From contig DATNFO010000012.1 of the NCBI GenBank assembly GCA_035606355.1, positions 1 to 64,000 on the forward strand: DNA of 64,000 bases, in the 5' to 3' direction. A program made the translations under genes and the position numbers. This DNA comes from Sulfopaludibacter sp035606355. Its GTDB lineage: Bacteria; Acidobacteriota; Terriglobia; Bryobacterales; Bryobacteraceae. Under the pieces are notes generated by a model that saw only the letters and a program-made list of their open reading frames with translations, had not been told where the DNA came from and did not search any database. Of this stretch, positions 15,565 through 24,933 are shown piece by piece (within the stretch, counting starts at the first letter, position 1; each line of letters starts with the position of its first letter).

Positions 15565-18036
15565 ATGAGCGCGCTGCGCAAACCGGAAATCATGAGCCCG
15601 GCCGGATACTGGCCCCAGTTGCGCGCAGCCATCGAGGCGGGCGCGGACAGCGTCTATTTCGGACTCAAACACTTCACTGCGCGCGCCAAAGTGGGCTTTG
15701 AGCCGGAGGAACTGCCGGAAGTCATGCGCACGCTGCATCGCCGCGGCGTGAAGGGCTTCGTCACGTTCAACACCCTCGTTTTTGGCAGCGAATTGCAGGA
15801 GGCGGCGGACGCTCTGGCGGCCATTGCGGAAGCCGGCGCCGATGCCATCATCGTTCAGGACGTCGGGATTGCGAAGCTGGCGCACGAAATCGCTCCCGAA
15901 CTCGAATTGCACGGCAGCACGCAAATGAGCATTACGAGCGCCGAGGGCGTTCGCCTCGCGCAGAGTTTCGGAGTCAGCCGGGTCACACTGGCGCGCGAAC
16001 TGTCTCTCGACGAGGTCCGCGCCATCCGCGCGGCAACGGATTGCGAACTCGAGATTTTCGTTCACGGAGCGCTGTGCGTGGCGTATTCGGGCCAGTGCCT
16101 CTCCAGCGAGGCGTGGGGCGGCCGCAGCGCCAATCGCGGACAGTGCGCGCAGGCGTGCCGGCTGCCCTATACCATGGTGGTCGATGGCGTCGTCGATTCC
16201 GCGCCGGGCGGCCGCGAAGATGCTCGTTATCTGCTCTCGCCCGGCGACCTTTATGCGCTGCGGCAGATTCCGGAGATCGTCCGGATCGGCATCGCGGCAC
16301 TCAAGATCGAAGGGCGCTACAAAGATGCCGACTACGTTGCGCTCACCACGCAAGCCTATCGCCGGGCGGTGGACGATGCCTGGGCGGGCTTGCCGCCCCG
16401 CGTCGATCGTGCCGCCGAGTTGCAGCTTGAACAGGTATACTCGCGCGGCCTGGGTCCGCACTTCCTCACCGGCACGAATCATCAGGCCGTCGTGGAGGGC
16501 CGTGCGCCCAGGCATCGCGGCGTGCTGATGGGCCGTGTGACGCGCGCCGGCGATGGCGCGGTGATCGTCGCGCCTGCCGAGGCTCATCGCATCGCTCCGC
16601 TGAAGCCGGGCGACGGAGTGGTTTTCGATGCGGCGGACTGGCGCAGTCCGGAAGAGCCCGAGGAAGGCGGCCGCGTGTTCGAAGTCGCCTCCGTGCGCGG
16701 CGGCATAGAAGTGCGCTTCGGCAATGGTGTGTTGAACCCCACCCGCATCCGTCGCGGCGACCTGGTGTGGCGCACGCATGACCCCGCGCTCGATAAGATC
16801 GTGCGGCCGCTCGTCGATGCCGCTGGTCCCATCCGCAAGCAGCAGGTGAAGGTGCGGGTGGTCGCGAGCGAAGGCGCGCCGATCGTTACAGAGTGGAGCG
16901 CCGGCCATCGCACCGTTCAGGTGGTTTCGGAAACGCCGCTGGGAACGGCGCGGAACCGGGCCATCGATGAGGCGCTGGTGCGCGACCAGTTGGGGCGGCT
17001 CGGCAATACGCCATACGAATTGGGTGAAGTCGAATTGGAGGTGCGCGGGTCGCCATTCGCGCCGAGTTCGATGTTGAATCAGGTCCGCCGCGACGCCGTC
17101 GAGCGTTTGCAGCACGCCCAGGAGACGCGGAACATAGAAGTCGTGCGTGTGCGTCCGCGGCGGGAACTTGCGGCTGCACCCGCGGTAGCGGCGGCCCCGG
17201 AGTTGCACCTGCTGGTCCGCAATGCGGAGCAGTTGGATGCCGCACTCCAGGTAACGCCCGCAAGCATCACGCTCGATTATCTGGACCTCTACGGGCTCAA
17301 GCCGTCGCTCCAGCGCGTGCGCGTCGCCGGCATTGCACCGCGCGTCGCAGCTCCGCGCGTGCTGAAGCCGGGCGAAGAGCGCATCGCCGATTTTCTCTTG
17401 AGCTGCGGCTGCGAGATTCTGGTGCGGTCGACTGGCTTGCTCGAAATGCTCCGCGGCCGCGAGCATCCGTCCCTCACCGGTGATTTCAGCTTAAACGCGG
17501 CCAATGCCTTGACCGCCGCGGCGCTCTTCGACCTCGGCGTGGACGTGCTCACGCCGGCGCACGATTTGAACGCGGCGCAGGTGACGGAACTCGCGCGCGA
17601 AGTAGGCGGCGGCGCCCTTGAAGTGGTGGCGTATCAGCACCTGCCGGTCTTTCATACCGAGCACTGCGTCTTCTGCCGGTTCATGTCCACGGGGACGAGC
17701 TATAAGGACTGCGGCCGCCCCTGCGAGAAGCACGTGCTCGCGCTGCGCGATCCATCCGGCCGCGAGCATCCCGTGGTGGCGGACGTAGGCTGCCGCAATA
17801 CGGTATTCGGAGCCGAAGCACAGCACGCGGCAGCGCACATCGGCGAGTGGCGCGCCGCGGGGATTCACCGCTTCCGCCTGGAGTTCGCGCACGAAACGGC
17901 GGAGCAGGTCACGCAAGTGACGAAGGCATTTCAAGATGCGCTTAGCGGTCGAATGAAGCAGCGCGAGTTCACTGACCTGCTGAGGCGGGCAAGCCCGCAA
18001 GGAATCACCGAAGGAAGCCTCTTCGTCCTCCAGTGA
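15565..18036 (+). CDS. Peptidase U32 family protein with DUF3656 (RlhA-like)
   Basis: This 823-residue cytoplasmic protein has a TIM-barrel-like N-terminus (EIMSPAGYWPQLRAAIEAGA) and the U32 signature (EIFVHGALCVAYSGQCLSS), followed by a cysteine-rich stretch (RGQCAQACRLPY). It continues through a DUF3656-type middle region and a second Cys cluster near residue 700 (HCVFCRF, KDCGRPCEKH). U32 proteins of this architecture include E. coli RlhA, which hydroxylates C2501 of 23S rRNA using prephenate and iron. At 823 residues it is longer than E. coli RlhA (about 650-670). Lying next to lepA, a role in ribosome modification fits better than proteolysis, though collagenase-like members exist. The clustered cysteines could bind a metal or iron-sulfur cluster. 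Confidence 0.8.
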   Translation: MSALRKPEIMSPAGYWPQLRAAIEAGADSVYFGLKHFTARAKVGFEPEELPEVMRTLHRRGVKGFVTFNTLVFGSELQEAADALAAIAEAGADAIIVQDVGIAKLAHEIAPELELHGSTQMSITSAEGVRLAQSFGVSRVTLARELSLDEVRAIRAATDCELEIFVHGALCVAYSGQCLSSEAWGGRSANRGQCAQACRLPYTMVVDGVVDSAPGGREDARYLLSPGDLYALRQIPEIVRIGIAALKIEGRYKDADYVALTTQAYRRAVDDAWAGLPPRVDRAAELQLEQVYSRGLGPHFLTGTNHQAVVEGRAPRHRGVLMGRVTRAGDGAVIVAPAEAHRIAPLKPGDGVVFDAADWRSPEEPEEGGRVFEVASVRGGIEVRFGNGVLNPTRIRRGDLVWRTHDPALDKIVRPLVDAAGPIRKQQVKVRVVASEGAPIVTEWSAGHRTVQVVSETPLGTARNRAIDEALVRDQLGRLGNTPYELGEVELEVRGSPFAPSSMLNQVRRDAVERLQHAQETRNIEVVRVRPRRELAAAPAVAAAPELHLLVRNAEQLDAALQVTPASITLDYLDLYGLKPSLQRVRVAGIAPRVAAPRVLKPGEERIADFLLSCGCEILVRSTGLLEMLRGREHPSLTGDFSLNAANALTAAALFDLGVDVLTPAHDLNAAQVTELAREVGGGALEVVAYQHLPVFHTEHCVFCRFMSTGTSYKDCGRPCEKHVLALRDPSGREHPVVADVGCRNTVFGAEAQHAAAHIGEWRAAGIHRFRLEFAHETAEQVTQVTKAFQDALSGRMKQREFTDLLRRASPQGITEGSLFVLQ

Positions 18037-18067
18037 TGCAACCCCTCGGGAGACCTGCGGCGGAAGG

Positions 18068-19882
18068 CTACTCGCCTTCGTCGGTGTTGCCGACGCGCAG
18101 CACGGCCAGGAACGCTTCCTGCGGAATTTCCACGCGCCCCACGCGCTTCATGCGCTTCTTGCCTTCCTTCTGCTTTTCGAGCAGCTTGCGCTTGCGCGAA
18201 ATGTCGCCGCCGTAGCACTTGGCGATCACGTTCTTGCGCATCGCGCTGATCGTCTCGCGCGCCACAATCTTGTTGCCGATCGCCGCCTGCAGCGCGACTT
18301 CGAACATCTGCCGGGGAATCAGCTTGCGCAGCCGCGAAATGAGTTCCTTGCCGCGCTCGAAGGCGAAGTCCCGATGCACAATCATCGAGAGCGCATCCAC
18401 CGGGTCGCCCGCCACCAGCACATCCAGCCGAACCATAGGCGAAACGCGGAACCCCGACAAGTGATAATCCAGGGACGCGTAGCCGCGCGACGCCGATTTC
18501 AGCCGGTCGTAGAAATCGAGCACAATTTCGTTCAGCGGCATCTCATACAACAGCATCACGCGGCCGCCGCCGATGTATTCGAATTTTTTCTGAATCCCGC
18601 GCTTATCTTCCAGCAGCTTCAGAATGCCGCCCAGGAATTCTTCCCGCGTAATCACCGTGGCGTCGATGATGGGCTCTTCGATGTGCTTGATTTCGCTCGG
18701 GTCCGGAAACTTGGTCGGGTTGTCGACTTCGACGATCTCACTGAGCGTGTTCGTAATCCGGTACCGCACACCGGGCGCGGTCGTGATCAGATCGATGTTG
18801 AACTCACGCTCCAGCCGCTCCTGCACAATTTCCAGGTGCAGCAAGCCCAGAAAGCCGCAGCGAAAGCCGAAGCCGAGCGCCACCGAATTCTCCGGCTCAA
18901 AACTGAACGCGCTATCGTTCAGCCGCAATTTTTCCAGGGCGTCGCGCAGCAGCCCGTGTTCATGGGATTCCACCGGGTAGAGACCCGCGAACACCATCGG
19001 CTTGATCTCTTCGAAACCGGGCAGCGGCTCCGCCGCCGGATTCTCCGCATCCGTGATGGTGTCGCCGATCTTTGCGTCGGCCACGTTCTTGATATTGGCG
19101 TGTAGAAACCCGACCTCGCCGGCCGACAGTTCGTCGCAGGGAATGGCTTTCGGAGACTGGAAGCCGACGCCTTCCACTTCGAACATTTGGCCGTTGGACC
19201 ACAGCTTGATTCTCTGTCCCTTGCGCAGCTTTCCATCCAACACGCGCGCCAGAATGATCACGCCGCGATATGCGTCGAACCACGAATCGAAAATGAGCGC
19301 CCGCAGCGGCGCGTCTTCCGAACCTGCCGGCGGAGGCACCAGGTGCACGATCGCTTCCAGAATCTCGTGCACGCCCGTGCCTTGCTTCGCGCTGCACAGC
19401 ACGGCATCGCGAGCATCCAACCCGATCACCGTCTCGATCTGCTCGCGAATGCGCTCCGGCTCGGCCGCGGGAAGATCGATCTTGTTGATGACCGGAATGA
19501 TTTCCAGGTTGTGATGCAGCGCCAGGTATGTGTTCGCGAGCGTCTGCGCTTCCACGCCCTGGGACGCATCCACCACCAGCAGAGCTCCCTCGCACGCCTG
19601 CAAACTGCGCGACACCTCGTACGAAAAATCGACGTGCCCGGGCGTGTCGATGAGGTTGAGCTGATACATGTTGCCGTCGTCGCCCTTGTAGTTCAGGCGC
19701 ACGGCGTGCGCTTTAATGGTGATGCCGCGCTCGCGCTCCAGGTCCATCGTATCCAGCACCTGCTCCATCATTTCGCGCTGCGAAAGTGCGCCGGTTACTT
19801 CCAGCAACCGGTCGGCGAGCGTCGATTTGCCGTGATCGATGTGCGCAATGATAGAGAAATTGCGGATAAATTCGCGGTCCAT
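18068..19882 (-). CDS. lepA: Elongation factor 4 (LepA)
   Basis: The 604-residue translational GTPase has the usual LepA length. The G motifs are AHIDHGKST (P-loop, about residues 13-21), DTPGHVDF (G3) and NKID (G4). They are followed by the EF-G-like domains II, III and V and the LepA-specific C-terminal domain, with its highly basic stretch (YGGDISRKRKLLEKQKEGKK). LepA back-translocates or remodels stalled ribosomes and helps initiation and assembly. It is convergent with the U32 gene, 31 bases between stops. It is a monocistronic housekeeping gene here with nothing unusual. Confidence 0.97.
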   Translation of the reverse strand: MDREFIRNFSIIAHIDHGKSTLADRLLEVTGALSQREMMEQVLDTMDLERERGITIKAHAVRLNYKGDDGNMYQLNLIDTPGHVDFSYEVSRSLQACEGALLVVDASQGVEAQTLANTYLALHHNLEIIPVINKIDLPAAEPERIREQIETVIGLDARDAVLCSAKQGTGVHEILEAIVHLVPPPAGSEDAPLRALIFDSWFDAYRGVIILARVLDGKLRKGQRIKLWSNGQMFEVEGVGFQSPKAIPCDELSAGEVGFLHANIKNVADAKIGDTITDAENPAAEPLPGFEEIKPMVFAGLYPVESHEHGLLRDALEKLRLNDSAFSFEPENSVALGFGFRCGFLGLLHLEIVQERLEREFNIDLITTAPGVRYRITNTLSEIVEVDNPTKFPDPSEIKHIEEPIIDATVITREEFLGGILKLLEDKRGIQKKFEYIGGGRVMLLYEMPLNEIVLDFYDRLKSASRGYASLDYHLSGFRVSPMVRLDVLVAGDPVDALSMIVHRDFAFERGKELISRLRKLIPRQMFEVALQAAIGNKIVARETISAMRKNVIAKCYGGDISRKRKLLEKQKEGKKRMKRVGRVEIPQEAFLAVLRVGNTDEGE

Positions 19883-19992
19883 GCTTTGTTGGGGAACTCA
19901 ACCCATTATCCCACAGCGGAATTCGGCGTCTGAATGCTCCCGCGCCTTCGCCAAACGTTCCACCTCAAACACCTCTATCGCTTCCTGAGCGG

Positions 19993-19998
19993 TAGCCT
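19993..19998 (+). promoter_or_regulatory. Possible -10 element before the small membrane protein
   Basis: TAGCCT followed by GAAAT lies 18 bases before ATG 20017, with AGGGAGAG between as a ribosome site. It has the same form as the motif at 15543. Confidence 0.35.
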
Positions 19999-20016
19999 GA
20001 AATTAGGGAGAGCGAT

Positions 20017-20217
20017 ATGACCATACAAAACCAGCCGATGCCGATATGGGAGATCTTGAGTTCCATGGCGGGGGTCGCCGTGGGCGGGCTCTGTGGACCA
20101 TTGGTGTTGATGCCGCGTCTCGGAAACATCCCGGAATGCAGCCTGCTCGGCGCGTTTTTGCTGGGCGTATCCGGCTACGGCATTCCCGCGCTGGTGCGCA
20201 CGGTGCGCGGCAAATAG
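20017..20217 (+). CDS. Small membrane protein, unknown
   Basis: The 66-residue protein has two likely membrane helices (ILSSMAGVAVGGLCGPLVLM and SLLGAFLLGVSGYGIPALV) joined by a short loop with one Cys. AGGGAGAG precedes the ATG with good spacing, and a -10-like motif lies just upstream, which supports a real gene. The stop abuts the end of the convergent CoA-binding gene. I recognise no family. The Gly-rich second helix recalls small prokaryotic inner-membrane proteins that bind larger partners, but this is only a resemblance. Confidence 0.55.
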   Translation: MTIQNQPMPIWEILSSMAGVAVGGLCGPLVLMPRLGNIPECSLLGAFLLGVSGYGIPALVRTVRGK

Positions 20218-20218
20218 C

Positions 20219-20620
20219 TTACGAAGCGTGGCGCAGGCGGCGATGGTCCTTCAGAATGCAACGGTCCATCACCACCGCGAGTCCCGCCTCTTCGGCGCGG
20301 CGCGCGGCTTCTTCGTGCATCACCCCTTCCTGCATCCAGATCACCTTTGCGCCTTTGCGAATGGCCGCTTCCACGATTTCCGGAACGTACTCGGAGCGGC
20401 GGAAGATATCGACGATATCGATAGCATCCGGCACCGAGTCCAGGTCGGCGTAGGCGCGCTCGCCGAGCACTTCCCGCTCCTGAGGATTCACGGGAATGAT
20501 GCGGTAGCCCGCCTGTTTCATGTACTCCGCAACCCCATAACTGGGCCGGAACCGCTTGCCGGAAAGACCGACCACGGCGATGGTGTGGGACGAGTGGAGA
20601 ATTTCCGAAATGCTCTTCAT
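20219..20620 (-). CDS. CoA-binding domain protein (YccU type)
   Basis: The 133-residue single-domain protein has a Rossmann-like CoA-binding fold: HTIAVVGLSGKRFRPSYGVA (nucleotide-binding loop), YRIIPVNPQE, and AKVIWMQEGVMHEEAARRAE near the end. The length and motifs match the stand-alone YccU family, related to the CoA-binding domain of succinyl-CoA synthetase. It probably binds CoA or an acyl-CoA, but no catalytic partner domain is present. It overlaps rluB by 4 bases and is the last gene of the scpA-scpB-rluB operon, an arrangement that suggests shared expression rather than shared function. Confidence 0.85.
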   Translation of the reverse strand: MKSISEILHSSHTIAVVGLSGKRFRPSYGVAEYMKQAGYRIIPVNPQEREVLGERAYADLDSVPDAIDIVDIFRRSEYVPEIVEAAIRKGAKVIWMQEGVMHEEAARRAEEAGLAVVMDRCILKDHRRLRHAS

Positions 20621-21357
20621 GTTGCCTCTCGTGCGGGTTTGCGCACCGCGCGTTTCAGCTTCTGTACTTCCTCTTCGCTGAGATAGCGGAATTCGCCCGG
20701 TTTGAGCCTGCCGATCAGTAAGGGCCCGATCTGCACCCGCTTCAGTTTTTCCACCAGAAAACCGAAATGCTTGAACATGATGCGGATCTGGTTGTTTCGG
20801 CCTTCCGTCAGGCGGACTTCGTACCAGGGATTCTGTGCGGGGTGCAACAACTTGAGTCCCGCCGGCATGGTGCGGCGTCCGGAAAGCGGTACACCGTCCC
20901 GAAACTTCTGCTCCTGGTCGGCCGTCAGCGTGCCGTTCACTTTTACCAGGTAGACCTTCGGCAGGTGGGTGGCGGCGCTCATGATGGAGTTTGCCAGGTC
21001 GCCGTCATTGGTGAGCAGCAGCAGACCTTCGCTGTGATAATCCAGGCGGCCGACCGGATACACACGCTCCTTCACGCCACGCAGCAATTCCATCACGGTG
21101 GCGCGGCCCTCGGGGTCGCTTACCGTAGTCATGGTGTTGTTCGGCTTGTTGAGCGCGATGTAAAGCTGCCGCTTGGGCGCATGGAGCAGCTTGCCGTCCA
21201 CCTTGATGTGGTCGCGTTCCAGGTCAGCCTTGGAACCAAGCTCCGTGACCACCGTGCCATTCACCGTGACCCGGCCCTCGGCCATCCACTTCTCGGCCTG
21301 ACGCCGCGACGTCACGCCCGCTTGCGAGAGTATTTTCTGCAGCCGCTCTTCAGGCAT
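20617..21357 (-). CDS. rluB: 23S rRNA pseudouridine synthase RluB
   Basis: The 246-residue protein has an N-terminal S4 RNA-binding domain (LQKILSQAGVTSRRQAEKWM) and a RsuA/RluB-type catalytic domain with the Asp in GRLDYHSEGLLLLTND. It converts a uridine of 23S rRNA (position 2605 in E. coli numbering) to pseudouridine. The C-terminus is short and basic (KLKRAVRKPAREA) and lacks the long tail of enterobacterial RluB. It follows scpB with an 8-base overlap; scpA-scpB-rluB is a recurring order in many bacteria. The call between RluB and RluE/F rests on this context and on size. Confidence 0.9.
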   Translation of the reverse strand: MPEERLQKILSQAGVTSRRQAEKWMAEGRVTVNGTVVTELGSKADLERDHIKVDGKLLHAPKRQLYIALNKPNNTMTTVSDPEGRATVMELLRGVKERVYPVGRLDYHSEGLLLLTNDGDLANSIMSAATHLPKVYLVKVNGTLTADQEQKFRDGVPLSGRRTMPAGLKLLHPAQNPWYEVRLTEGRNNQIRIMFKHFGFLVEKLKRVQIGPLLIGRLKPGEFRYLSEEEVQKLKRAVRKPAREAT

Positions 21358-22243
21358 CCGGTTCCCGATCGTTAGACGCTCCCACCGGCGTTTGGGGTTC
21401 GGCGGCCGCCGGCGCCTCGCTCCCGGGCTCTTCCGTGGCGGCGGTTTCGGCCGCGGCTTCCGGAGCGGAGGCGGTTTCTTCCGCGGGACCCTCGGAGTCC
21501 GAAAATGCCATGCGCCGGATCTCCTCGAACTCCTTGAGCGACGGCAGTTCGGCCAGATCCTTCAATCCGAACTGGATCATGAACTCCTTGGTGGTCTTGT
21601 ACAGCATCGGCTTGCCGATGACGTTCTTGCGGCCGGCCACGGCGATCAGCTTGCGATCCAGCAGAGTCTTCAGTACGCCGGCCCCCTGAACGCCGCGGAT
21701 TTCCTGAATCTCGGGCGCGGTGACCGGTTGCTTGTAAGCGATCACGGCCAGCGTTTCCAGCGCAGGCAGGGAGAGTTTCAGCGGCGGCTTCAGGCTCTTC
21801 ACGAAACTGCGGACCGCGTCGTGATGTTCCGGTTTGGTCGCCATCTTGTATCCGCCGGCGACCTCGCGGATGGTGACGCCGTGCTCCGGTTTATCGAATT
21901 CCTCGATGAGTTGCGCCAGCAGGTTGGCCACGCGTTCGGCGGGTTCGCGCAGCGCGGCGGCGATCTGCGCCAGCGTCAGCGGCTCTTCAGCCACGTAAAC
22001 GATGGCTTCCAGCACGGCCTTGAGCTGCGCATCTTCCACTGAAACGGGGGCGGCCTCTTCCGCCACCTCGCCGGAGAGAATTTCTTCCACCGTGACGGTC
22101 TCCGGGCCGGCGGCAGCTTCGGCTATAGCCGGGTCCGTTTGCGTCTCCTGCGGCTCAGCGGCGTCTGCCGGAGACGGCTCCGCGCCTTCCTCCGGCGCGG
22201 CACTCGAATTCTCTGTCTGTGGGGGGATTTCCAATTCTTCCAT
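21350..22243 (-). CDS. scpB: Segregation and condensation protein B with extended termini
   Basis: ScpB is the winged-helix kleisin-associated subunit of the SMC-ScpAB condensin, which compacts and separates chromosomes. The core (about residues 70-235) contains LKAVLEAIVYVAEEPLTLAQ, LETLAVIAYKQPVTAPEIQEIRG in two adjoining segments, and LLDRKLIAVAGRKNV. At 297 residues it is longer than the usual 180-200. The first about 65 residues are acidic (Glu/Pro/Ala) and the last about 55 are an Ala/Glu/Pro-rich tail, both probably disordered. It is 17 bases downstream of scpA. Confidence 0.95.
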   Translation of the reverse strand: MEELEIPPQTENSSAAPEEGAEPSPADAAEPQETQTDPAIAEAAAGPETVTVEEILSGEVAEEAAPVSVEDAQLKAVLEAIVYVAEEPLTLAQIAAALREPAERVANLLAQLIEEFDKPEHGVTIREVAGGYKMATKPEHHDAVRSFVKSLKPPLKLSLPALETLAVIAYKQPVTAPEIQEIRGVQGAGVLKTLLDRKLIAVAGRKNVIGKPMLYKTTKEFMIQFGLKDLAELPSLKEFEEIRRMAFSDSEGPAEETASAPEAAAETAATEEPGSEAPAAAEPQTPVGASNDREPDA

Positions 22244-22260
22244 GCGGCTTACTTCACCAG

Positions 22261-23049
22261 CTAACTGTAATCTTTCTCAATTGCGGCAATCGGCTGCTCA
22301 TTCGCGAACACCGTGTCGAAATTCTGATGCCGCTGCAGCGCGATCTCTCCGAACAGGTCCTTCTGCGCCACCACGACAGCCTGCATTCGCACCATCTCCA
22401 GCACCGCCAGGAAGAGCGCGATCATTCCCCGCCGGGTGCGCTGCTGCTCGAACATCCGCATGATGAACACCGGCTCGTCGGGTTTCATCTCCGTGAAGCG
22501 GTCCCGCAGGTAATGGATCATGTCCGCCACCGTGACGTCGGCCGATTCCACTTCGTACACCGGACGGTTCTTGGCCCTATCCAGCAATTCGCCGAATGCC
22601 TTCACCAGGTCGAAGAGTGTGATCGCCAGGCCGGGGTCGTCATCCTCGGAGACGAAAGACTTGATCTGCGGATTGCTCCAGACGTTCTCTTCGATCATTC
22701 GCTTCTGTTGCAGCATTTCAGCGGCGTTCTTGAAGCGTTCGTGCTCCAGCAGGCGATCCACCAGCTCCTGCCGCGGATCCTCGTTCTCTTCGCCTTCCTT
22801 TTGCAGCGCCGGGTCGCGCGGCAAGAGCATCTTGCTCTTGATGTGGATGAGGGTTGCCGCCATATACACGAACTCCGCGCCCAGATCGATATCCATCTCG
22901 CGCGCCTTGTCCATGTATTCCAAATACTGGCTGGTGATGGTAGCGATGGGGATATCCTTGATGTCGATCTGCTGCTTGCGGATGAGATCCAGCAGCAGGT
23001 CCAAGGGCCCGTCGTACTGCGCCAGGTGGAAGTTTAACGGCGAAGACAC
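22261..23049 (-). CDS. scpA: Segregation and condensation protein A
   Basis: The 262-residue kleisin of the SMC-ScpAB condensin has an N-terminal SMC-neck-binding helix (FHLAQYDGPLDLLLDLIRKQ), the landmark strand-helix (IDIKDIPIATITSQYLEYMD), a charged middle and a C-terminal winged helix (ADMIHYLRDRFTEMKPDEP, VVVAQKDLFGEI). It starts with GTG at 23047-23049. It leads a reverse-strand operon with scpB, rluB and a CoA-binding protein. No unusual features. Confidence 0.95.
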   Translation of the reverse strand: MSSPLNFHLAQYDGPLDLLLDLIRKQQIDIKDIPIATITSQYLEYMDKAREMDIDLGAEFVYMAATLIHIKSKMLLPRDPALQKEGEENEDPRQELVDRLLEHERFKNAAEMLQQKRMIEENVWSNPQIKSFVSEDDDPGLAITLFDLVKAFGELLDRAKNRPVYEVESADVTVADMIHYLRDRFTEMKPDEPVFIMRMFEQQRTRRGMIALFLAVLEMVRMQAVVVAQKDLFGEIALQRHQNFDTVFANEQPIAAIEKDYS

Positions 23050-23207
23050 TGTCTTTCACGATAGCACGCGCTGACGGGCGGCCTCGCCATGCTACCATCG
23101 CCCTTCCTGCCGGGTATCCGGGCCGGTTTGGGCCTCCGGAAGCAAACTTTTCCCCCGCGCCGGCGTCTCTATTTCATACCCGTTTTCGTGGTAGGCGGAG
23201 GACCACT

Positions 23208-24902
23208 GTGGCGAATCGCAATACACGGCCGGGACCAGTCCGGCGTCATTGTAAATCTATGGTCACGCGTGTTGTTATTGCCGCAATGCTCGCGGCGTCT
23301 TGTGCTTTGGCCCAGATGTCGGCGTTTCCCCGGCCGAATTACTTCCGCGAAGTCTTCTCGCAGCCCCATGCCGATGTCCGTTTGCAGGATCCGGTTCATT
23401 TGAGCGACTACGTCACCGGCGGACATCTGGAACTTTCGCTCAAACAATACCTTGGCCTCGTGATGTCCAATAATACCGATGTAGGCATCCAGATGCTGAG
23501 CCTGGAGACTCCGCGCAATGCCATCACGCGCGCTCTCGGAACATGGGACCCGATCGCCAGCGCCACGTTCAGCGACACGCGCTCCTCCGCGCCCAGCGTC
23601 ACCTCGCTCGCCGGCGCCAGCAACACCATTTCGTTAAGCCAGCCGGCCAACTTTTCGTTTACACAGATTCTTCCTTCCGGCACTCAGTACACCGTCGGTT
23701 TTGCGGCCAGCAAAAACTCCACCAACAGCGCCTTCGCTACTTTGAACCCGTATATCAGCTCGGGTTTGAGCGTCGCCATCGCGCAACCGCTGCTGCGCAA
23801 TCGCGGTTACTTCATGAACCACATCAACCTGATGCTGGCGCGCAGCCGCTTCCGGGTATCGGAATATACGCTGCGCTCCCAACTCCTCCAGATCCTCTCC
23901 AGTGCCGAGGAGGCGTACTGGGATGTCATTCAGTCGCGCGAGAACCTGCGCGTCGCGCAAAGCGCCCGCAAGCTCGCGGAGGATTCCCTGAAGTTGTCCC
24001 AGCAGGAGCTGGAGCTCGGCGCTCTCTCGCCGCTCGATATCTATAATCCGCAGCAGCAGTTGGCGACTGCCGACCTGGCCGTCTCGCAAGCCCAATTCGC
24101 CCTCCAGCAGACCGAAAACGCGCTGCGCAAACAAATTGCAGCGGACCTCGATCCCGACGTTCGTAAGCTCCCCATCGAACTTACCGAATCGGTTGAGGCC
24201 ATCGTCACGCCCGCAACTACGGATGTTGAGCAGGAACTGGCCAAGGCTCTGCAAACGCGGCCCGACCTCAAGGCCGCTATCCAGACCCTCGATGCCGATG
24301 ACCTGGGCATCCGGCAGGCGAAGAACGAAATTCTGCCAAGCCTGACACTGACCGCGAATTACCAGACGCAAGGCATCGGCGGCATTTACTATCCCAACAG
24401 CGCGACGCTGATCGGCGGCACGGCGCAGGCCATCGCGCCGGTGCCGGGCGGCTTCGGCGATGCGCTGACGCAGTTGTTCGGTTTTGGATACCCGGTGTAT
24501 TCCTTCGGGCTCAACCTTTCGCTGCCGATCCGTTCGCACGCCGCCGTCGCGGACATGGCGGATGCTCTGGTGCAGAAGAGGCGCGATTCCCTGGTGATTC
24601 GCAATACCCAGCAGCAGGTCCGGCTCAGCATCCTGAACGCGGTGAGCAATGTGCAGTCCAGCATGCAGTCGGTGAAGCTGGCGCTGGTCGCAAAGGACTT
24701 CGCCACCAAGTATCTGGACGCCGAAAATCAGAAATACCAGCTCGGTATCGATCCCATGCAGTTCGTCTTGCAGGCGCAGAATTCGCTGACGCAAGCCGAA
24801 TCTAACGTAGTCCAGGCGCAAGTGGGCCTTCGACGCAATTTACTCAACCTGCTCACCCAAACCGGAGAGTTGCTCGACGAGCGCGGAGTAGTAGTGCAGT
24901 AG
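23208..24902 (+). CDS. TolC-family outer membrane channel protein
   Basis: The 564-residue outer-membrane efflux protein has two OEP repeats (about residues 75-290 and 330-555), with the long coiled-coil helices visible (AEEAYWDVIQSRENLRVAQS, LQQTENALRKQIAADLDPD). The GTG at 23208 has GGAGG 6 bases upstream, so I keep it, although it gives a long basic leader before the hydrophobic core (MVTRVVIAAMLAASCALAQ); ATG 23259 is the alternative. TolC proteins form trimeric channels for RND, ABC or MFS pumps. The partner could be the ABC adaptor system at 26531-33003, though two CPBP genes lie between. It is longer than average because of an N-terminal insert (about residues 35-75). Confidence 0.88.
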   Translation: MANRNTRPGPVRRHCKSMVTRVVIAAMLAASCALAQMSAFPRPNYFREVFSQPHADVRLQDPVHLSDYVTGGHLELSLKQYLGLVMSNNTDVGIQMLSLETPRNAITRALGTWDPIASATFSDTRSSAPSVTSLAGASNTISLSQPANFSFTQILPSGTQYTVGFAASKNSTNSAFATLNPYISSGLSVAIAQPLLRNRGYFMNHINLMLARSRFRVSEYTLRSQLLQILSSAEEAYWDVIQSRENLRVAQSARKLAEDSLKLSQQELELGALSPLDIYNPQQQLATADLAVSQAQFALQQTENALRKQIAADLDPDVRKLPIELTESVEAIVTPATTDVEQELAKALQTRPDLKAAIQTLDADDLGIRQAKNEILPSLTLTANYQTQGIGGIYYPNSATLIGGTAQAIAPVPGGFGDALTQLFGFGYPVYSFGLNLSLPIRSHAAVADMADALVQKRRDSLVIRNTQQQVRLSILNAVSNVQSSMQSVKLALVAKDFATKYLDAENQKYQLGIDPMQFVLQAQNSLTQAESNVVQAQVGLRRNLLNLLTQTGELLDERGVVVQ

Positions 24903-24920
24903 ACTCGTCCCCGCTGTTGA

Positions 24921-24926
24921 TACGCT
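24921..24926 (+). promoter_or_regulatory. Possible -10 element before the first CPBP gene
   Basis: TACGCT followed by GAAAATC lies 7 bases before the GTG start at 24934. This would give a leaderless or nearly leaderless transcript. Confidence 0.3.
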
Positions 24927-24933
24927 GAAAATC

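Noticed and set aside
15553..17466. Reverse-strand ORF of 637 codons over the U32 gene
   Set aside because: The forward frame has the U32 signature and cysteines; the reverse translation has no recognisable motif.
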